Of a stretch of 64,000 nucleotides of DNA, positions 8,549-17,473 are shown piece after piece. This DNA comes from Szabonella alba (GTDB taxonomy: Bacteria > Pseudomonadota > Alphaproteobacteria > Rhodobacterales > Rhodobacteraceae), in assembly GCF_016765775.1 (NCBI RefSeq), contig NZ_JAESVN010000006.1:124001-188000 (forward strand). Direction: 5' to 3'. Below the pieces are notes generated by a model that saw only the letters and a list, made by a program, of their open reading frames with translations, was not told where the DNA came from and did no database searches. The translations under genes were made by a program, and so were the position numbers. Numbering within the stretch: the first letter of the stretch is position 1; each line of letters opens with the position of its first letter.

Positions 8549-9409
8549 TCAATCAGGAAGATTGTAGAAGCTGCGCGCGTTCAGATGCCCGATCTGCGCG
8601 CGCTCATCCGCCGAAAGACCGGCCAGCAAGCGCTGCGTCAGGTCGATCCAGCCGGGCAGGCCCGGTCCCAGATCGACCACCGGCCAATCCCCGCCCCAGA
8701 TCAGCCGGGACGGTCCGAACAGGTCCAGCGCGGCCCCGGCAATCGCGGCGGGCGGATCGGCAGGGCCCGCATCGGGCGGCACATAGGCGGTCATGCCGGA
8801 AAACTTCACCCAGACGTTCGGCAGGTCCGCCAGCCGGGCCATGCCCGCCCGCCAATCGTCAAAGCCGCCCGCGCGGAAATTGTTGGTGCCGAAATGATCC
8901 AGCACGAAGGCCACATCCGGGCAGGCGCGCACCAGATCGGCCGCGATATCCAACTGATGTGCCGACAGGCACAGATCCACCGGCCAGCCCGCCGCCCCGA
9001 TGCGGCGGATATTGCGGCGATAGGTTTCGGCGCGTGACATGTCATCGGGCATGGTCTGCATCAGCCGCCGGAAACCCACCACATGCAGGTCGCGGCATTC
9101 GTCAAGCCACGCCTCGAAACCCTCATCGCTTTCCGGGCGGCAGGCGGCGATCTGACCCAGCATCGGCAGATCGCCGGTGTCTGCAGCATCCTTGCCCATC
9201 ATCCCCGCGACCAGCCGCGCCTCGCGTTTGTAATCGGCCTCATCCACGCCGGTTTCCATGAACAGCGTCGCGATGACCCCGCGCCCGGCGACAAGGGCGT
9301 TGTAATCGTCGCGGGTGAAATCCCCCGCCAGCGCGTCGATGCCTTCGGTCCAGCCATAGCCCAGATGATTGCGCAGGATCAGGTGTTGATGCGTGTCGAT
9401 AAGCTCCAT
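8549..9409 (-). CDS. Amidohydrolase-family sugar lactonase (COG3618)
   Basis: A 286-residue TIM-barrel hydrolase of the amidohydrolase_2 family, which includes L-fuconolactonase and L-rhamnono-lactonase. Metal-site features are the N-terminal DTHQHL (His7, His9), SAHQLD (His151), LDHFGTNN (Asp171-His172) and the late WGGDWPV aspartate. Its expected role is to hydrolyse the aldonolactone made by the neighbouring aldose dehydrogenase to the free acid used by the dehydratase encoded 12 bases downstream. The substrate is inferred from context. Confidence 0.87.
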   Translation of the reverse strand: MELIDTHQHLILRNHLGYGWTEGIDALAGDFTRDDYNALVAGRGVIATLFMETGVDEADYKREARLVAGMMGKDAADTGDLPMLGQIAACRPESDEGFEAWLDECRDLHVVGFRRLMQTMPDDMSRAETYRRNIRRIGAAGWPVDLCLSAHQLDIAADLVRACPDVAFVLDHFGTNNFRAGGFDDWRAGMARLADLPNVWVKFSGMTAYVPPDAGPADPPAAIAGAALDLFGPSRLIWGGDWPVVDLGPGLPGWIDLTQRLLAGLSADERAQIGHLNARSFYNLPD

Positions 9410-9448
9410 CGCGGGGCTCCTTCTGTCTGGTTCTCGGTCAGCCGCGCC

Positions 9449-10438
9449 TCAGGGCTTCAGCGCAAATTCATCCATCGCGGGCCAGACCGCATCGGGCACG
9501 CTCCGATCAAAGAGGTCGATATTGCGCTGCAGGCTGGACGGTTTTGCCGTTCCGATCAGGACCGAGGCGACCAGCGGATCGCGCAGCGGGAAATGCAGCG
9601 CCGCCGTGGCAAGGTCGGTGCCCTGATCCGCCGCGACCTGCTCCATCGCGGCCACGCGGTCCATGATCTCCGGCGGGGCCTCGGCATAGTTGAAGGTCGC
9701 GCCGGGACGGGCGCCGGTGGCAAGGATGCCCGAGTTGAACACGCCCCCCACGACAAAGGCCGTGCCCCGTTCGCGGCATAGATCCGTCAGCCGCCCCGTC
9801 GCCGTCCGGTCCAGCAGCGAATAGCGCCCCGCCATCAGGATGCAGTCCAACTCAACCCGCTCCATCACGTTCACGCAGGCCGCAACCTCATTCACCCCCA
9901 GCCCGAAGGCGCCGATCTTTCCCGCCGCCTTCAATTCACGCAGGGCATGAATGCCACTTGTCGCGAAGGTTTCCAGATGCCGGGCATAGTCGCCGCCAGT
10001 GAAACTGCCACTTTCCAGATCATGCACATACAGAATATCCACCGAGGGCAGGCCCAGCCGGGCAAGGCTGTCCTCCCACGCCCGCAGGATTCCGTCATGG
10101 CTGTAATCGTAGTTGATCGAGAAAGGCAGCGCATCGACATAGCCGTTATCGGGCTGGCTGCCATCGGTTATGGGCTTCAGAATGCGCCCGACCTTGGTCG
10201 AGATCACATAGTCCCCACGCGGCTTGCCTTGCAGGAAATCCCCGATGCGGCGCTCCGACAGGCCCTGCCCATAGAAGGGCGCGGTGTCGAAATAGCGCAT
10301 CCCCGCCTGCCATGCGAGATCCAGCGTTGCCATCGCATCCTGCCGCGCCACGGGGCGATACAGATTGCCGATCCCGGCCGCGCCAAAGGAAAATTCGGTC
10401 AGGTGAAGATCGGTGCGGCCCAGTCGTCTGCGGTTCAT
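9449..10438 (-). CDS. Aldo/keto reductase, D-threo-aldose 1-dehydrogenase type
   Basis: A 329-residue NAD(P)-dependent oxidoreductase with the aldo/keto reductase tetrad Asp51, Tyr56 (FDTAPFYG), Lys82 (STKVG) and His139 (YVHDLE). It resembles the bacterial L-fucose (D-threo-aldose) 1-dehydrogenases that oxidise the pyranose at C1 to the lactone. Together with the downstream lactonase, dehydratase and mutarotase it forms the start of an oxidative deoxysugar route. It is the first enzyme gene after the GntR regulator on the same strand. Confidence 0.87.
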   Translation of the reverse strand: MNRRRLGRTDLHLTEFSFGAAGIGNLYRPVARQDAMATLDLAWQAGMRYFDTAPFYGQGLSERRIGDFLQGKPRGDYVISTKVGRILKPITDGSQPDNGYVDALPFSINYDYSHDGILRAWEDSLARLGLPSVDILYVHDLESGSFTGGDYARHLETFATSGIHALRELKAAGKIGAFGLGVNEVAACVNVMERVELDCILMAGRYSLLDRTATGRLTDLCRERGTAFVVGGVFNSGILATGARPGATFNYAEAPPEIMDRVAAMEQVAADQGTDLATAALHFPLRDPLVASVLIGTAKPSSLQRNIDLFDRSVPDAVWPAMDEFALKP

Positions 10439-10519
10439 CTTGGCGTCCTTGAGTGTTCATTCCGGGGCTTGTTCGTTCCGGGGCGGGGTTGCCCTGTCCC
10501 GGCCTGTCCTCTGTCGAAG

Positions 10520-11290
10520 TCATGGGGAAATCCCGGCCGGGACCTCAAAGGGCAGGCGGGCGCGTTCCTCTTCGGTCATCCGGCCGAAGATCACGAAAAC
10601 CATGTCCAGATGCGACGCCAGCGCGGTTTCCGAGGCCGCCGGATCGCCCGCATCCAGCGCGTCGATGATCGCGCGATGTTCGCGCAGCACATCGGCCAGA
10701 CGGCTGCGATGCGCCCAATAGCGGTGAAAGCGCATCAGCGGGATTTTCGCCGCCCGGATCGCGGCCCAGACACCTTCGCGGCCCGAATATCCCGCCAGCG
10801 TGCGGTGAAAGCGGTCATCCTCCTCCAGAAACCCCTCGGGGTCATCCGCCGCGACCAGCCGTTCCTGCCCGGCGATCTGGCTGCGCATCTCGGCGCTCAT
10901 CCCAGGGGTCCAGCGCGTCAGGGTCTCGCGCAGCAATGCCACCTCCAGTGACCGGCGCACGAACTGACAATCCTGCAGTGCCTCCAGCCGAAGGGGGGCG
11001 ACGAAACTGCCGCGCTGTGGCGAAACATCGACCAGTCCTTCCTCGGCCAGCCGCTGGATCGCGGCGCGGACCGGGGTGCGGGAAACCGAGAACTGCTTGC
11101 AGATCGAGTTTTCACTGATGAGTTCATCGGGCTTCAGCCGGACCTCGACGATGGCCTTGCGCAGCACGGCATGGACCTGATCGCAGACCGAGGAATGGCG
11201 GTCCAGTGTCAGCATCAGCCCGGCCAGACCCGGTAGCGCCGAAGGGGGCTGATGCCCGGGGCTGCCGGTCTGCGGCGCCGTCTCTGCCAT
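10520..11290 (-). CDS. GntR-family regulator (FadR/FCD type) of the sugar module
   Basis: A 256-residue regulator. A winged helix-turn-helix lies at about residues 33-98 (ENSICKQFSVSRTPVRAAIQRL is the recognition region; DVSPQRGSFV the wing), followed by an all-helical FCD ligand domain with the usual metal-ligand pattern around EEDDRFHRTLAGYSG and LREHRAIIDAL. The start ATG at 11288-11290 follows a strong GGGGAGGGGAC. The gene diverges from the sugar-binding protein gene and lies upstream of the catabolic genes, so it probably represses both arms until a pathway sugar acid binds. Confidence 0.9.
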   Translation of the reverse strand: MAETAPQTGSPGHQPPSALPGLAGLMLTLDRHSSVCDQVHAVLRKAIVEVRLKPDELISENSICKQFSVSRTPVRAAIQRLAEEGLVDVSPQRGSFVAPLRLEALQDCQFVRRSLEVALLRETLTRWTPGMSAEMRSQIAGQERLVAADDPEGFLEEDDRFHRTLAGYSGREGVWAAIRAAKIPLMRFHRYWAHRSRLADVLREHRAIIDALDAGDPAASETALASHLDMVFVIFGRMTEEERARLPFEVPAGISP

Positions 11291-11352
11291 GTCCCCTCCC
11301 CCCCGCGATAAAATCCGGCGATGAACTCTGACGGTGAAATCCGTCTTGCTGC

Positions 11353-11362
11353 TTGGATACAA
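11353..11362. promoter_or_regulatory. Candidate GntR operator
   Basis: TTGGATACAA is a near-perfect dyad (TTG-4-CAA) in the divergent promoter gap between the GntR gene and the ABC transporter. FadR/FCD regulators commonly bind short TTG-N4-CAA-like palindromes. This is the only such site seen in the gap. Confidence 0.4.
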
Positions 11363-11485
11363 GACTACTAGTGTTCCAGTTGTGAATGCAAGCCGGTGAT
11401 TCAGGCCCTGTCGCAGGGCGGGGGCAGCCGGTCGGACGGAACGGGAGGTTCCGGCCGGGGGGCATTTCCTGTGGAGGAGGAAAAC

Positions 11486-12511
11486 ATGACAACGATATTC
11501 AGGACGATGGGTCTTGCCGCGCTGATGGGCGGCGCGGCCGCGACTGCGGCACTGGCCGCCGATGACAGCAAACTGGCGCTGGTGCCGGGCGGCCCGCATC
11601 CCTATTTCGCGGCATGGGAACCGGCAGGCGCCGATGCGGCGCAGGAATTCGGGCTGGCGGGCTCGGACTACAAGGTGCCGCAACGCTGGGAACTTGCGCA
11701 GCAGAACCAGCTTCTCGAAAGCCTGCTGAGCCAGGGCTATAACGGTTTCATGATCTTCCCGGGCGATCCCGTGGGTGCCGTGGCCACGGCCGAGGAACTG
11801 GCCGAATTCGGTGCCCCGGTGATCGCGGGCGGCGGCTGCTACAAGGACCCCTCGCCTGCGGCCTTCTGCCTTGGCACGGATACCGGCAACTCGGCCTATC
11901 TGGGCACCAAGGAACTGCTGGCCGCGATGGGGGATGGTGAAAAGCGCATTGCCCATTTCACCGGTTTCCTTGTCGATCCGAACACGCAACTGCGCATTGA
12001 CGCCGTGAACCGCGCCGCCGAAGAGGCGGGCGCGACCGTCGTGCAGGTGATCGCCGATATCGACGCGCCCGAACCTGCCGAAGAAAAGATCAACGCCTAT
12101 CTGGCCGCCCATGCGGGCGATGTCGACGGTATCGTGACCACCGCATGGGTGCCCGCCGTGGTTGCCGCCAATGCGCTGCGCCGCATGGGCGATACCGGCA
12201 TCCACATGGTAGGGATCGACCATGACGAGGTGGTGCTGGCCGCCATCAAGGAGGGCATCATCGACGGCACGATGATCCAGAACCCTTACGGTCAGGGCTA
12301 TATCGGGTCTTTCGCACTGGCCCGGATGCGGTCGGGCTGCACGGTGAAAGAGGACGCGCCTTTCGGGTCCAACGCACTGACCGACAAGTTCATCGATTCC
12401 GGCACCGCCTATGTCGATGCCAGCAATGTCGACGGCTATCTGGACACGATGCGCGAGGAAACCGCGCGCATCCTTGCCGATTTTGAGGCAACCTATCTGT
12501 CCTGCCCCTGA
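11486..12511 (+). CDS. Periplasmic sugar-binding protein of ABC transporter (CUT2)
   Basis: A 341-residue type I periplasmic binding protein. An N-terminal signal peptide (hydrophobic core ending in ALAADDS, cleavage at about residue 24) is followed by the two-lobed sugar-binding fold, with PGGPHPYFAAWEP near the start and a late VGIDHDEVVLAAIKEG segment typical of the RbsB/XylF group. The ATG at 11486 follows GGAGGAGG. The genes for two permeases and an ATPase follow on the same strand. The catabolic genes across the regulator suggest an L-fucose- or L-rhamnose-like ligand, which the sequence does not prove. Confidence 0.9.
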   Translation: MTTIFRTMGLAALMGGAAATAALAADDSKLALVPGGPHPYFAAWEPAGADAAQEFGLAGSDYKVPQRWELAQQNQLLESLLSQGYNGFMIFPGDPVGAVATAEELAEFGAPVIAGGGCYKDPSPAAFCLGTDTGNSAYLGTKELLAAMGDGEKRIAHFTGFLVDPNTQLRIDAVNRAAEEAGATVVQVIADIDAPEPAEEKINAYLAAHAGDVDGIVTTAWVPAVVAANALRRMGDTGIHMVGIDHDEVVLAAIKEGIIDGTMIQNPYGQGYIGSFALARMRSGCTVKEDAPFGSNALTDKFIDSGTAYVDASNVDGYLDTMREETARILADFEATYLSCP

Positions 12512-12529
12512 TCGCGTGACACGGTGCTG

Positions 12530-12585
12530 CCGGCCCTGACCGGGGCCGGTCTGACCTGCCCGCCGGCATTGCGCCCGGCGGGCAG
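12530..12585 (+). other. Tandem stem-loops between binding-protein and permease genes
   Basis: Two hairpins fill the 121-base gap: CCGGCCC (12530-12536) with GGGCCGG (12543-12549), and a perfect 11-bp stem CTGCCCGCCGG (12556-12566) with CCGGCGGGCAG (12575-12585). Neither has a T-run. The position fits an mRNA-stabilising or partial-termination structure that raises binding-protein output over permease output. Confidence 0.6.
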
Positions 12586-12632
12586 GGCGCTGCCCCGTCA
12601 CGGCACAAGTCCCCCCACCCGGAAAGTCCCGA

Positions 12633-13667
12633 ATGTCCGTTGCCCCTGTTCCCTCCGCGTTGCCCGAAAGCTCTTCCGACGGGTTTGCCCGCCTGTCGCG
12701 CACCCGGTTCCTTTTGTCCAACGAATTCGGCCTGATCCTGCTGATCGCGGCTTTCGCGTTGTTGTTCGCGGTCTATACCAGCGGGTTTCTGTCGGTCTTC
12801 AACCTGTTCTCACTGGGGCGCAACGCGGCCGTCAACATCATGATCGGCCTTGCGATGATGACCGTGATCGTGACCGGCGGGCTTAACCTCGCGGTCGGCG
12901 CGATCGGCGTCTGCGCGGCCATGGGCTGTGGCTGGCTTTTGCAGATTCTGGGTCTGCCCTGGCCTGTTGCCATTCTCGGGGGGCTTGCCCTCGGGGCCGG
13001 GCTGGGGGCGGTCAATGGCTGGATGGTGGTGCGCACCGGGCTGCACAGTTTCATTATCACCCTTGCCACGATGAGCATCTTTTTCGGCGTCATGATCTTC
13101 CTGACCCGGGCCGAGGCGTTCCGCGACTTCCCCGAGGCGATGACCGCCTTTGGCAAGATGCGGCTGCTGACCTATCTTTCACCACTTCTGCTGCTGACCT
13201 TCGCGGTCGCGCTGGCGCTGGCATGGCTTTACCGTTTCACCGTCACCGGGCGGGAGATGCTGGCCGCAGGGGCCAATCCGGCCGCGGCAGAACTGTCGGG
13301 CATCCGCGTCGGGCGGGCGATCATCCTGTGCCATATGCTGTCGGGGCTGCTGGCCGGGATTGCCGCGATGATGCTGGTCACGCGCAACGGGGCGGCGATT
13401 CCGTCCATGGCGGGGCAACTGGGGCAGGACTGGCTGCTGCCGGCCTTTCTGGGGCCCGTTCTGGGCGGCACCCTGCTGCAGGGCGGCAAGGTTTCGGTTC
13501 TGGGTACGGTGCTGGGGGCCTTTCTGGTCACCATGCTGTCCAGTGGTCTTCTGATGCTGCAGGTCGGCGCCTTCTGGGTGCAGACCTTTCTTGGCCTGAT
13601 GCTGCTGGTCGCGGTGCTGCTGGACAAGGCGCGGCGCTCATGGCTTGCGCGCCGCAATCTGGCCTGA
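12633..13667 (+). CDS. Sugar ABC transporter permease (CUT2, RbsC-like)
   Basis: A 344-residue inner-membrane permease of the BPD_transp_2 family with about nine or ten hydrophobic segments. Family stretches include GLAMMTVIVTGGLNLAVGAI at about 71-90 and the EAA-like coupling region ELSGIRVGRAIILCHMLSGLL at about 218-238 (given by position). The ATG at 12633 follows GGAAAG. The second permease gene begins 10 bases after its stop, so the two form a heterodimeric channel. Confidence 0.9.
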   Translation: MSVAPVPSALPESSSDGFARLSRTRFLLSNEFGLILLIAAFALLFAVYTSGFLSVFNLFSLGRNAAVNIMIGLAMMTVIVTGGLNLAVGAIGVCAAMGCGWLLQILGLPWPVAILGGLALGAGLGAVNGWMVVRTGLHSFIITLATMSIFFGVMIFLTRAEAFRDFPEAMTAFGKMRLLTYLSPLLLLTFAVALALAWLYRFTVTGREMLAAGANPAAAELSGIRVGRAIILCHMLSGLLAGIAAMMLVTRNGAAIPSMAGQLGQDWLLPAFLGPVLGGTLLQGGKVSVLGTVLGAFLVTMLSSGLLMLQVGAFWVQTFLGLMLLVAVLLDKARRSWLARRNLA

Positions 13668-13677
13668 GGAGAATACC

Positions 13678-14637
13678 ATGACCAACCTTGCCCGCCTTTC
13701 GCGCACCGACTGGTTCGGCCCTCTGCTGGCCACGATCCTTGCGGTGCTGTTGATCCAGAGCCTGAGCGCGAATTTCCTGTCGGCCTACAACATCCAGATC
13801 CTGCTGCTGGCCATTGCGGTCAATGCGCTGGTCGCCTATTCGCAGATGATCATCATCGCCATCGGCCAGATGAACCTGTCGGTCGGTGCCATCGGCGGGC
13901 TGGCCGCGATTTCCTTTGCCGGTGCGATGGAGGTCTGGGGCCTTCCTGCGCCGCTGGCCCTGACCTTTGCGCTGCTGATCGGTCTGGGTTGCGGCGCGCT
14001 GAACGGGGTGCTGATCCGCATCACCGGCATTTCCGCCTTCGTCATCACGCTGGCGACGCTGTCGATCTTCAAGGGCATCAATCTGGGCATCACCGAGGCG
14101 CAGCCCTTCTATGGCATCCCCGAAGGGGTCAAGCGGTTCGGCGGGGCGGTTCTGGTAGGGCCGGTGCCGTGGCTTCTGGTGCCGACATTGCTGGTCACGG
14201 CGATCCTGTGGTTCACGCTGCGGCGCCTGCCGGTGGGGCGGTTCATCCTTGCCGTGGGCAGCAATGACCATGCGGCTGGCCTTTCTGGCATATCGGTGGG
14301 CCGGACCGTGATCATCGCCCATGCGATTTCGGGCCTGCTGGCGGCGATTGCCGGGGTGCTGGTCGTTGCCCGGCTGCAGATCGGCCAGCCCTCCATCGGG
14401 GACGACTGGCTGATCCTGTCCTTTGCCGCCCCCGTCATTGGCGGCGCCATTCTTGCGGGCGGCCATGTCAGCACGACAGCCACCTTTCTGGGCGTCGTGA
14501 TCGTTGCCATCATCACGCAGGCGCTGGTCCTGTTCTCGATCGACCCCTTCCTTGTGCAGGTCGTTCTGGGGGTGCTGATCCTTGCCGCGGTGGGGCTGAA
14601 CAAACTGCGCGCGGGCGCCGCGACAGGAGGGCGCTAG
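13678..14637 (+). CDS. Sugar ABC transporter permease, second subunit (CUT2)
   Basis: A 319-residue permease of the same family as its neighbour, with about nine hydrophobic segments, the QMNLSVGAIGGLAA region at about 63-76 and the coupling motif AAGLSGISVGRTVIIAHA at about 197-214. The ATG at 13678 is preceded by GAGGAGAATACC. The stop codon is one base before the ATPase start, so translation is probably coupled. Confidence 0.9.
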   Translation: MTNLARLSRTDWFGPLLATILAVLLIQSLSANFLSAYNIQILLLAIAVNALVAYSQMIIIAIGQMNLSVGAIGGLAAISFAGAMEVWGLPAPLALTFALLIGLGCGALNGVLIRITGISAFVITLATLSIFKGINLGITEAQPFYGIPEGVKRFGGAVLVGPVPWLLVPTLLVTAILWFTLRRLPVGRFILAVGSNDHAAGLSGISVGRTVIIAHAISGLLAAIAGVLVVARLQIGQPSIGDDWLILSFAAPVIGGAILAGGHVSTTATFLGVVIVAIITQALVLFSIDPFLVQVVLGVLILAAVGLNKLRAGAATGGR

Positions 14638-14638
14638 G

Positions 14639-16165
14639 ATGGACAGATCCCCGATTTTCGAAGCCGTCGGCGTGCAGAAGGCCTTTCCGGGGGTTCTGGC
14701 GCTGAAGGGCGTCAACATCTCGCTGCTGCCCGGGTCGATCCATGCGCTGCTGGGTGAAAACGGCGCGGGGAAATCCACGCTGATCAAAATCATCACCGGG
14801 GTGCATCAGCCGACAGCAGGGCAGTTGCGGCTGGACGGGCAGGCCGCCACCTTCGGATCGCCCCGCGATGCGATTGCCCGGGGCATCGGCGTCGTGCATC
14901 AGGAACGCAATCTTTTCCCCCGCTTTTCCGTGGCCGAGAACATCCATCTGGAACGGCTTGCCATGTCCTATCTGCGCCCGGTCGATTATGCCGCGCTGAA
15001 CCGCGCCGCCCGGCCCTGGCTTGAGGCGCTGGACCTCGATATCGACCCCGCGACCCCGGTTTCGGAACTGTCCGTCGCGCGGATGCAACTGGTCGAGATC
15101 GCCAAGGCGCTGTCGCTGCAAAGCCGCGTGCTGTTGCTGGACGAACCCACCGCCTCGCTGACCTCAAGCGAAACCGACCGTCTGTTCACCATCCTGCGCC
15201 GTCTTCGCGATGACGGCACCAGCCTTGTCTTTGTCAGCCACAAACTGGAAGAAGTGCAGGAGATCTGCGACCGCGTCACCGTGCTGCGCGACGGGGCCAA
15301 TGCCTGTGAAAGCCGCAGCATGGAGGGCGTGGACCGCAAGCAGCTTGTGCAGATGATGATCGGCCGGTCCGAGGGCGCGGGCGCATGGCGCCACCGCGAC
15401 CGGCGCGACCAGCCTGAGGTTCTGGACCTTGCCGGGGTCGACACCGCCTTGGGGCATCGCGATGTGTCGCTGACCGTCCGCAAGGGTGAAATCGTCGGCC
15501 TTTACGGCCTTGTCGGCGCAGGCCGGACCGAGCTTGCAAAGGCGATCATGGGCCAGTTCGCCGTCACGGGCGGTGAAGTTCGCGTGAACGGCGCGCCAGT
15601 GAAAATCCGGTCTGTGGCCGAGGCGATCCACCGCCATCGCATGGGCTATATCAGCGAGGACCGCAAATCCGAGGGGCTGATCCTGCAGCATTCGGTTCTG
15701 GCCAATGCGGGCGTGCCGATCTGGCGCAGGCTGGCGCAGGCCATGGGCAGCCTGACCGACGGGCGGGTGCGCAAGGTGGCGTCGCCCTTCCTGACGAAAC
15801 TGGAGGTCAAGACCCCCAGCCTTGCGCAAAGCGTGGGCAACCTGTCGGGCGGCAACCAGCAGAAGATCAGCGTTGCAAAATGGCTGGCGGCCAATGTCGG
15901 CTTTCTGATCGTCGATGAACCCTCGGTCGGCATCGACATCAAGACCAAGGCCTATCTGCACGATCTTCTGCGCGAACTGGCCGATAACGGCACCGCGATC
16001 CTGCTGATTTCCAGCGAGATGCCCGAGATGATCGCGCTGGCCGACCGGATCATGGTGATGGATGAGTACCGCATCCGCGGCGAGGTCACGAATTCCGGGG
16101 TCTATGCCGAGATCAGCCACCGGATCATGGATCGGATCCATGATGCGCCCCAGCCTGCGGCCTGA
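14639..16165 (+). CDS. Sugar ABC transporter ATP-binding protein (CUT2, two ABC domains)
   Basis: A 508-residue fused double ATPase. The first domain has Walker A GENGAGKST (39-47), signature LSVARMQLVEIAKAL and Walker B LLLDEPTAS. The second has the degenerate Walker A GLVGAGRTEL usual for RbsA/XylG-type proteins, signature LSGGNQQKISVAKWL and FLIVDEPSVGID. One functional and one degenerate site is the family norm, not a defect. It energises the two permeases encoded immediately upstream. Confidence 0.92.
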   Translation: MDRSPIFEAVGVQKAFPGVLALKGVNISLLPGSIHALLGENGAGKSTLIKIITGVHQPTAGQLRLDGQAATFGSPRDAIARGIGVVHQERNLFPRFSVAENIHLERLAMSYLRPVDYAALNRAARPWLEALDLDIDPATPVSELSVARMQLVEIAKALSLQSRVLLLDEPTASLTSSETDRLFTILRRLRDDGTSLVFVSHKLEEVQEICDRVTVLRDGANACESRSMEGVDRKQLVQMMIGRSEGAGAWRHRDRRDQPEVLDLAGVDTALGHRDVSLTVRKGEIVGLYGLVGAGRTELAKAIMGQFAVTGGEVRVNGAPVKIRSVAEAIHRHRMGYISEDRKSEGLILQHSVLANAGVPIWRRLAQAMGSLTDGRVRKVASPFLTKLEVKTPSLAQSVGNLSGGNQQKISVAKWLAANVGFLIVDEPSVGIDIKTKAYLHDLLRELADNGTAILLISSEMPEMIALADRIMVMDEYRIRGEVTNSGVYAEISHRIMDRIHDAPQPAA

Positions 16166-16348
16166 CGGGCGGGCATTGCGGGCAGCCCGTGCTGCTGCGG
16201 AAACGGTCCCCGCAACCAACCGGTTTTCCCGCCCCATCGCGGGCAGTGGCATTTCCTTCTGCAGCCGCATGTTGCAAAAGGTCTGCAGGCATCCCGCGCA
16301 AGGCGCGCGCATCCGGATGCCGCCCGGCCCCGCAGGCGGAGAGAAAAC

Positions 16349-17392
16349 GTGACATTCGACAGGCAACTCTGGCGCAGCCGGGTGCTGACGCTGGCCATCG
16401 CAGGGGCCGGGGCGGTGCTGTTTCAGCTTGCCGGTCTGCCGCTGCCGATGCTGCTGGGGCCGATGGCGCTGTGTCTGGTCGCGGCGCTGGCCGGGGCGCG
16501 GATGAAGGATATGGGCCCGGTGGGCACCTATCTGCGCAGCTTTATCGGACTTGCGGTCGGCGCCTCGATCACGCCCGATCTGGTCTATCAACTGCCCGCC
16601 ATGGCCGGATCGCTGATCTTCGTTCCGATCTTCATCATCGCCATCGCGGCGGTCGGCTATCCGCTGTTCCGCCGGGTGTTCCGGCTGGACCATGCGACCG
16701 CATGGTATGGCGCAATGCCCGGCGGTTTGCAGGACATGCTGATCTTCGGGCAGGCGGCGGGGGGCGATCTGCGCGCACTGTCGCTGATCCATGCAACGCG
16801 GGTGCTGGCCATTGTCACCATCGCGCCGGTCCTGATGACGCTGATCTGGCAGGTCGACCTGACGCGCCCCCCCGGCGCACCGGCAAGCCAGTCGGGGCTG
16901 GACCAGATCCTGATCCTGATGGCGACCGGCCTGATCGGCTGGAAACTGGCCGAGCGCATGCGGCTGTTCGGGGCCTCGCTGCTGGGTCCGATGCTTCTTG
17001 CCGCGATCCTGTCGCTGGCCGGGATCATCACCGCACGCCCCCCCGCCGAGATGATCCTTGTCGCACAACTCTTCATCGGCATTTCGGTCGGCGTCAAATA
17101 TACCGGCATCACCCTGCGCGAATTGCGCCTGTTCGTCGGGGCGGGGCTGGCCTATGCCGCGCTGTTATCGCTGATCTCGATTGCCTTCATCGAGGTGATC
17201 GCGCTTTCCGGGATCGCCCCCCCGGCCGAGGCGTTCCTCAGTTTCCTGCCCGGTGGTCAGGCGGAAATGGTGGTGATCGCGCTGCTGGCCGGGGCGGATC
17301 TGGCCTTTGTCGTCAGCCATCACCTGTTGCGGCTGGTGCTGGTCATCCTGTTTGCCCCGGTCGCGGAACGGATCTTCAACCGACGCACGTGA
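16349..17392 (+). CDS. AbrB-family membrane protein (COG3180)
   Basis: A 347-residue membrane protein of the AbrB family (named after putative ammonia-monooxygenase regulators; unrelated to the Bacillus transcription factor). About ten hydrophobic segments form two similar halves, each with a GxxLPxxLLGPM-type motif (LPLPMLLGPMAL at about 29-40; RLFGASLLGPMLLAA at about 205-219). The start is a GTG at 16349 behind GGAGAG. The function is uncharacterised; some relatives are proposed to be transporters. The 183 bases between it and the sugar ATPase hold no recognisable gene or terminator. Confidence 0.8.
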   Translation: MTFDRQLWRSRVLTLAIAGAGAVLFQLAGLPLPMLLGPMALCLVAALAGARMKDMGPVGTYLRSFIGLAVGASITPDLVYQLPAMAGSLIFVPIFIIAIAAVGYPLFRRVFRLDHATAWYGAMPGGLQDMLIFGQAAGGDLRALSLIHATRVLAIVTIAPVLMTLIWQVDLTRPPGAPASQSGLDQILILMATGLIGWKLAERMRLFGASLLGPMLLAAILSLAGIITARPPAEMILVAQLFIGISVGVKYTGITLRELRLFVGAGLAYAALLSLISIAFIEVIALSGIAPPAEAFLSFLPGGQAEMVVIALLAGADLAFVVSHHLLRLVLVILFAPVAERIFNRRT

Positions 17393-17473
17393 CGCGCCGC
17401 CCGTCACCCCGTGTCATCTTTCCATCCTCTTCCGCAGGTCCTACTCTGCCCGCAAAGATCGGAGCATGAACCC

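Noticed and set aside
11291-12721. A minus-strand frame running through the GntR start into the sugar-binding-protein region (733 codons)
   Set aside because: The GntR protein begins at 11290 with a strong ribosome site. The extension is antisense to the sugar-binding-protein gene, which has a signal peptide and its own ribosome site.
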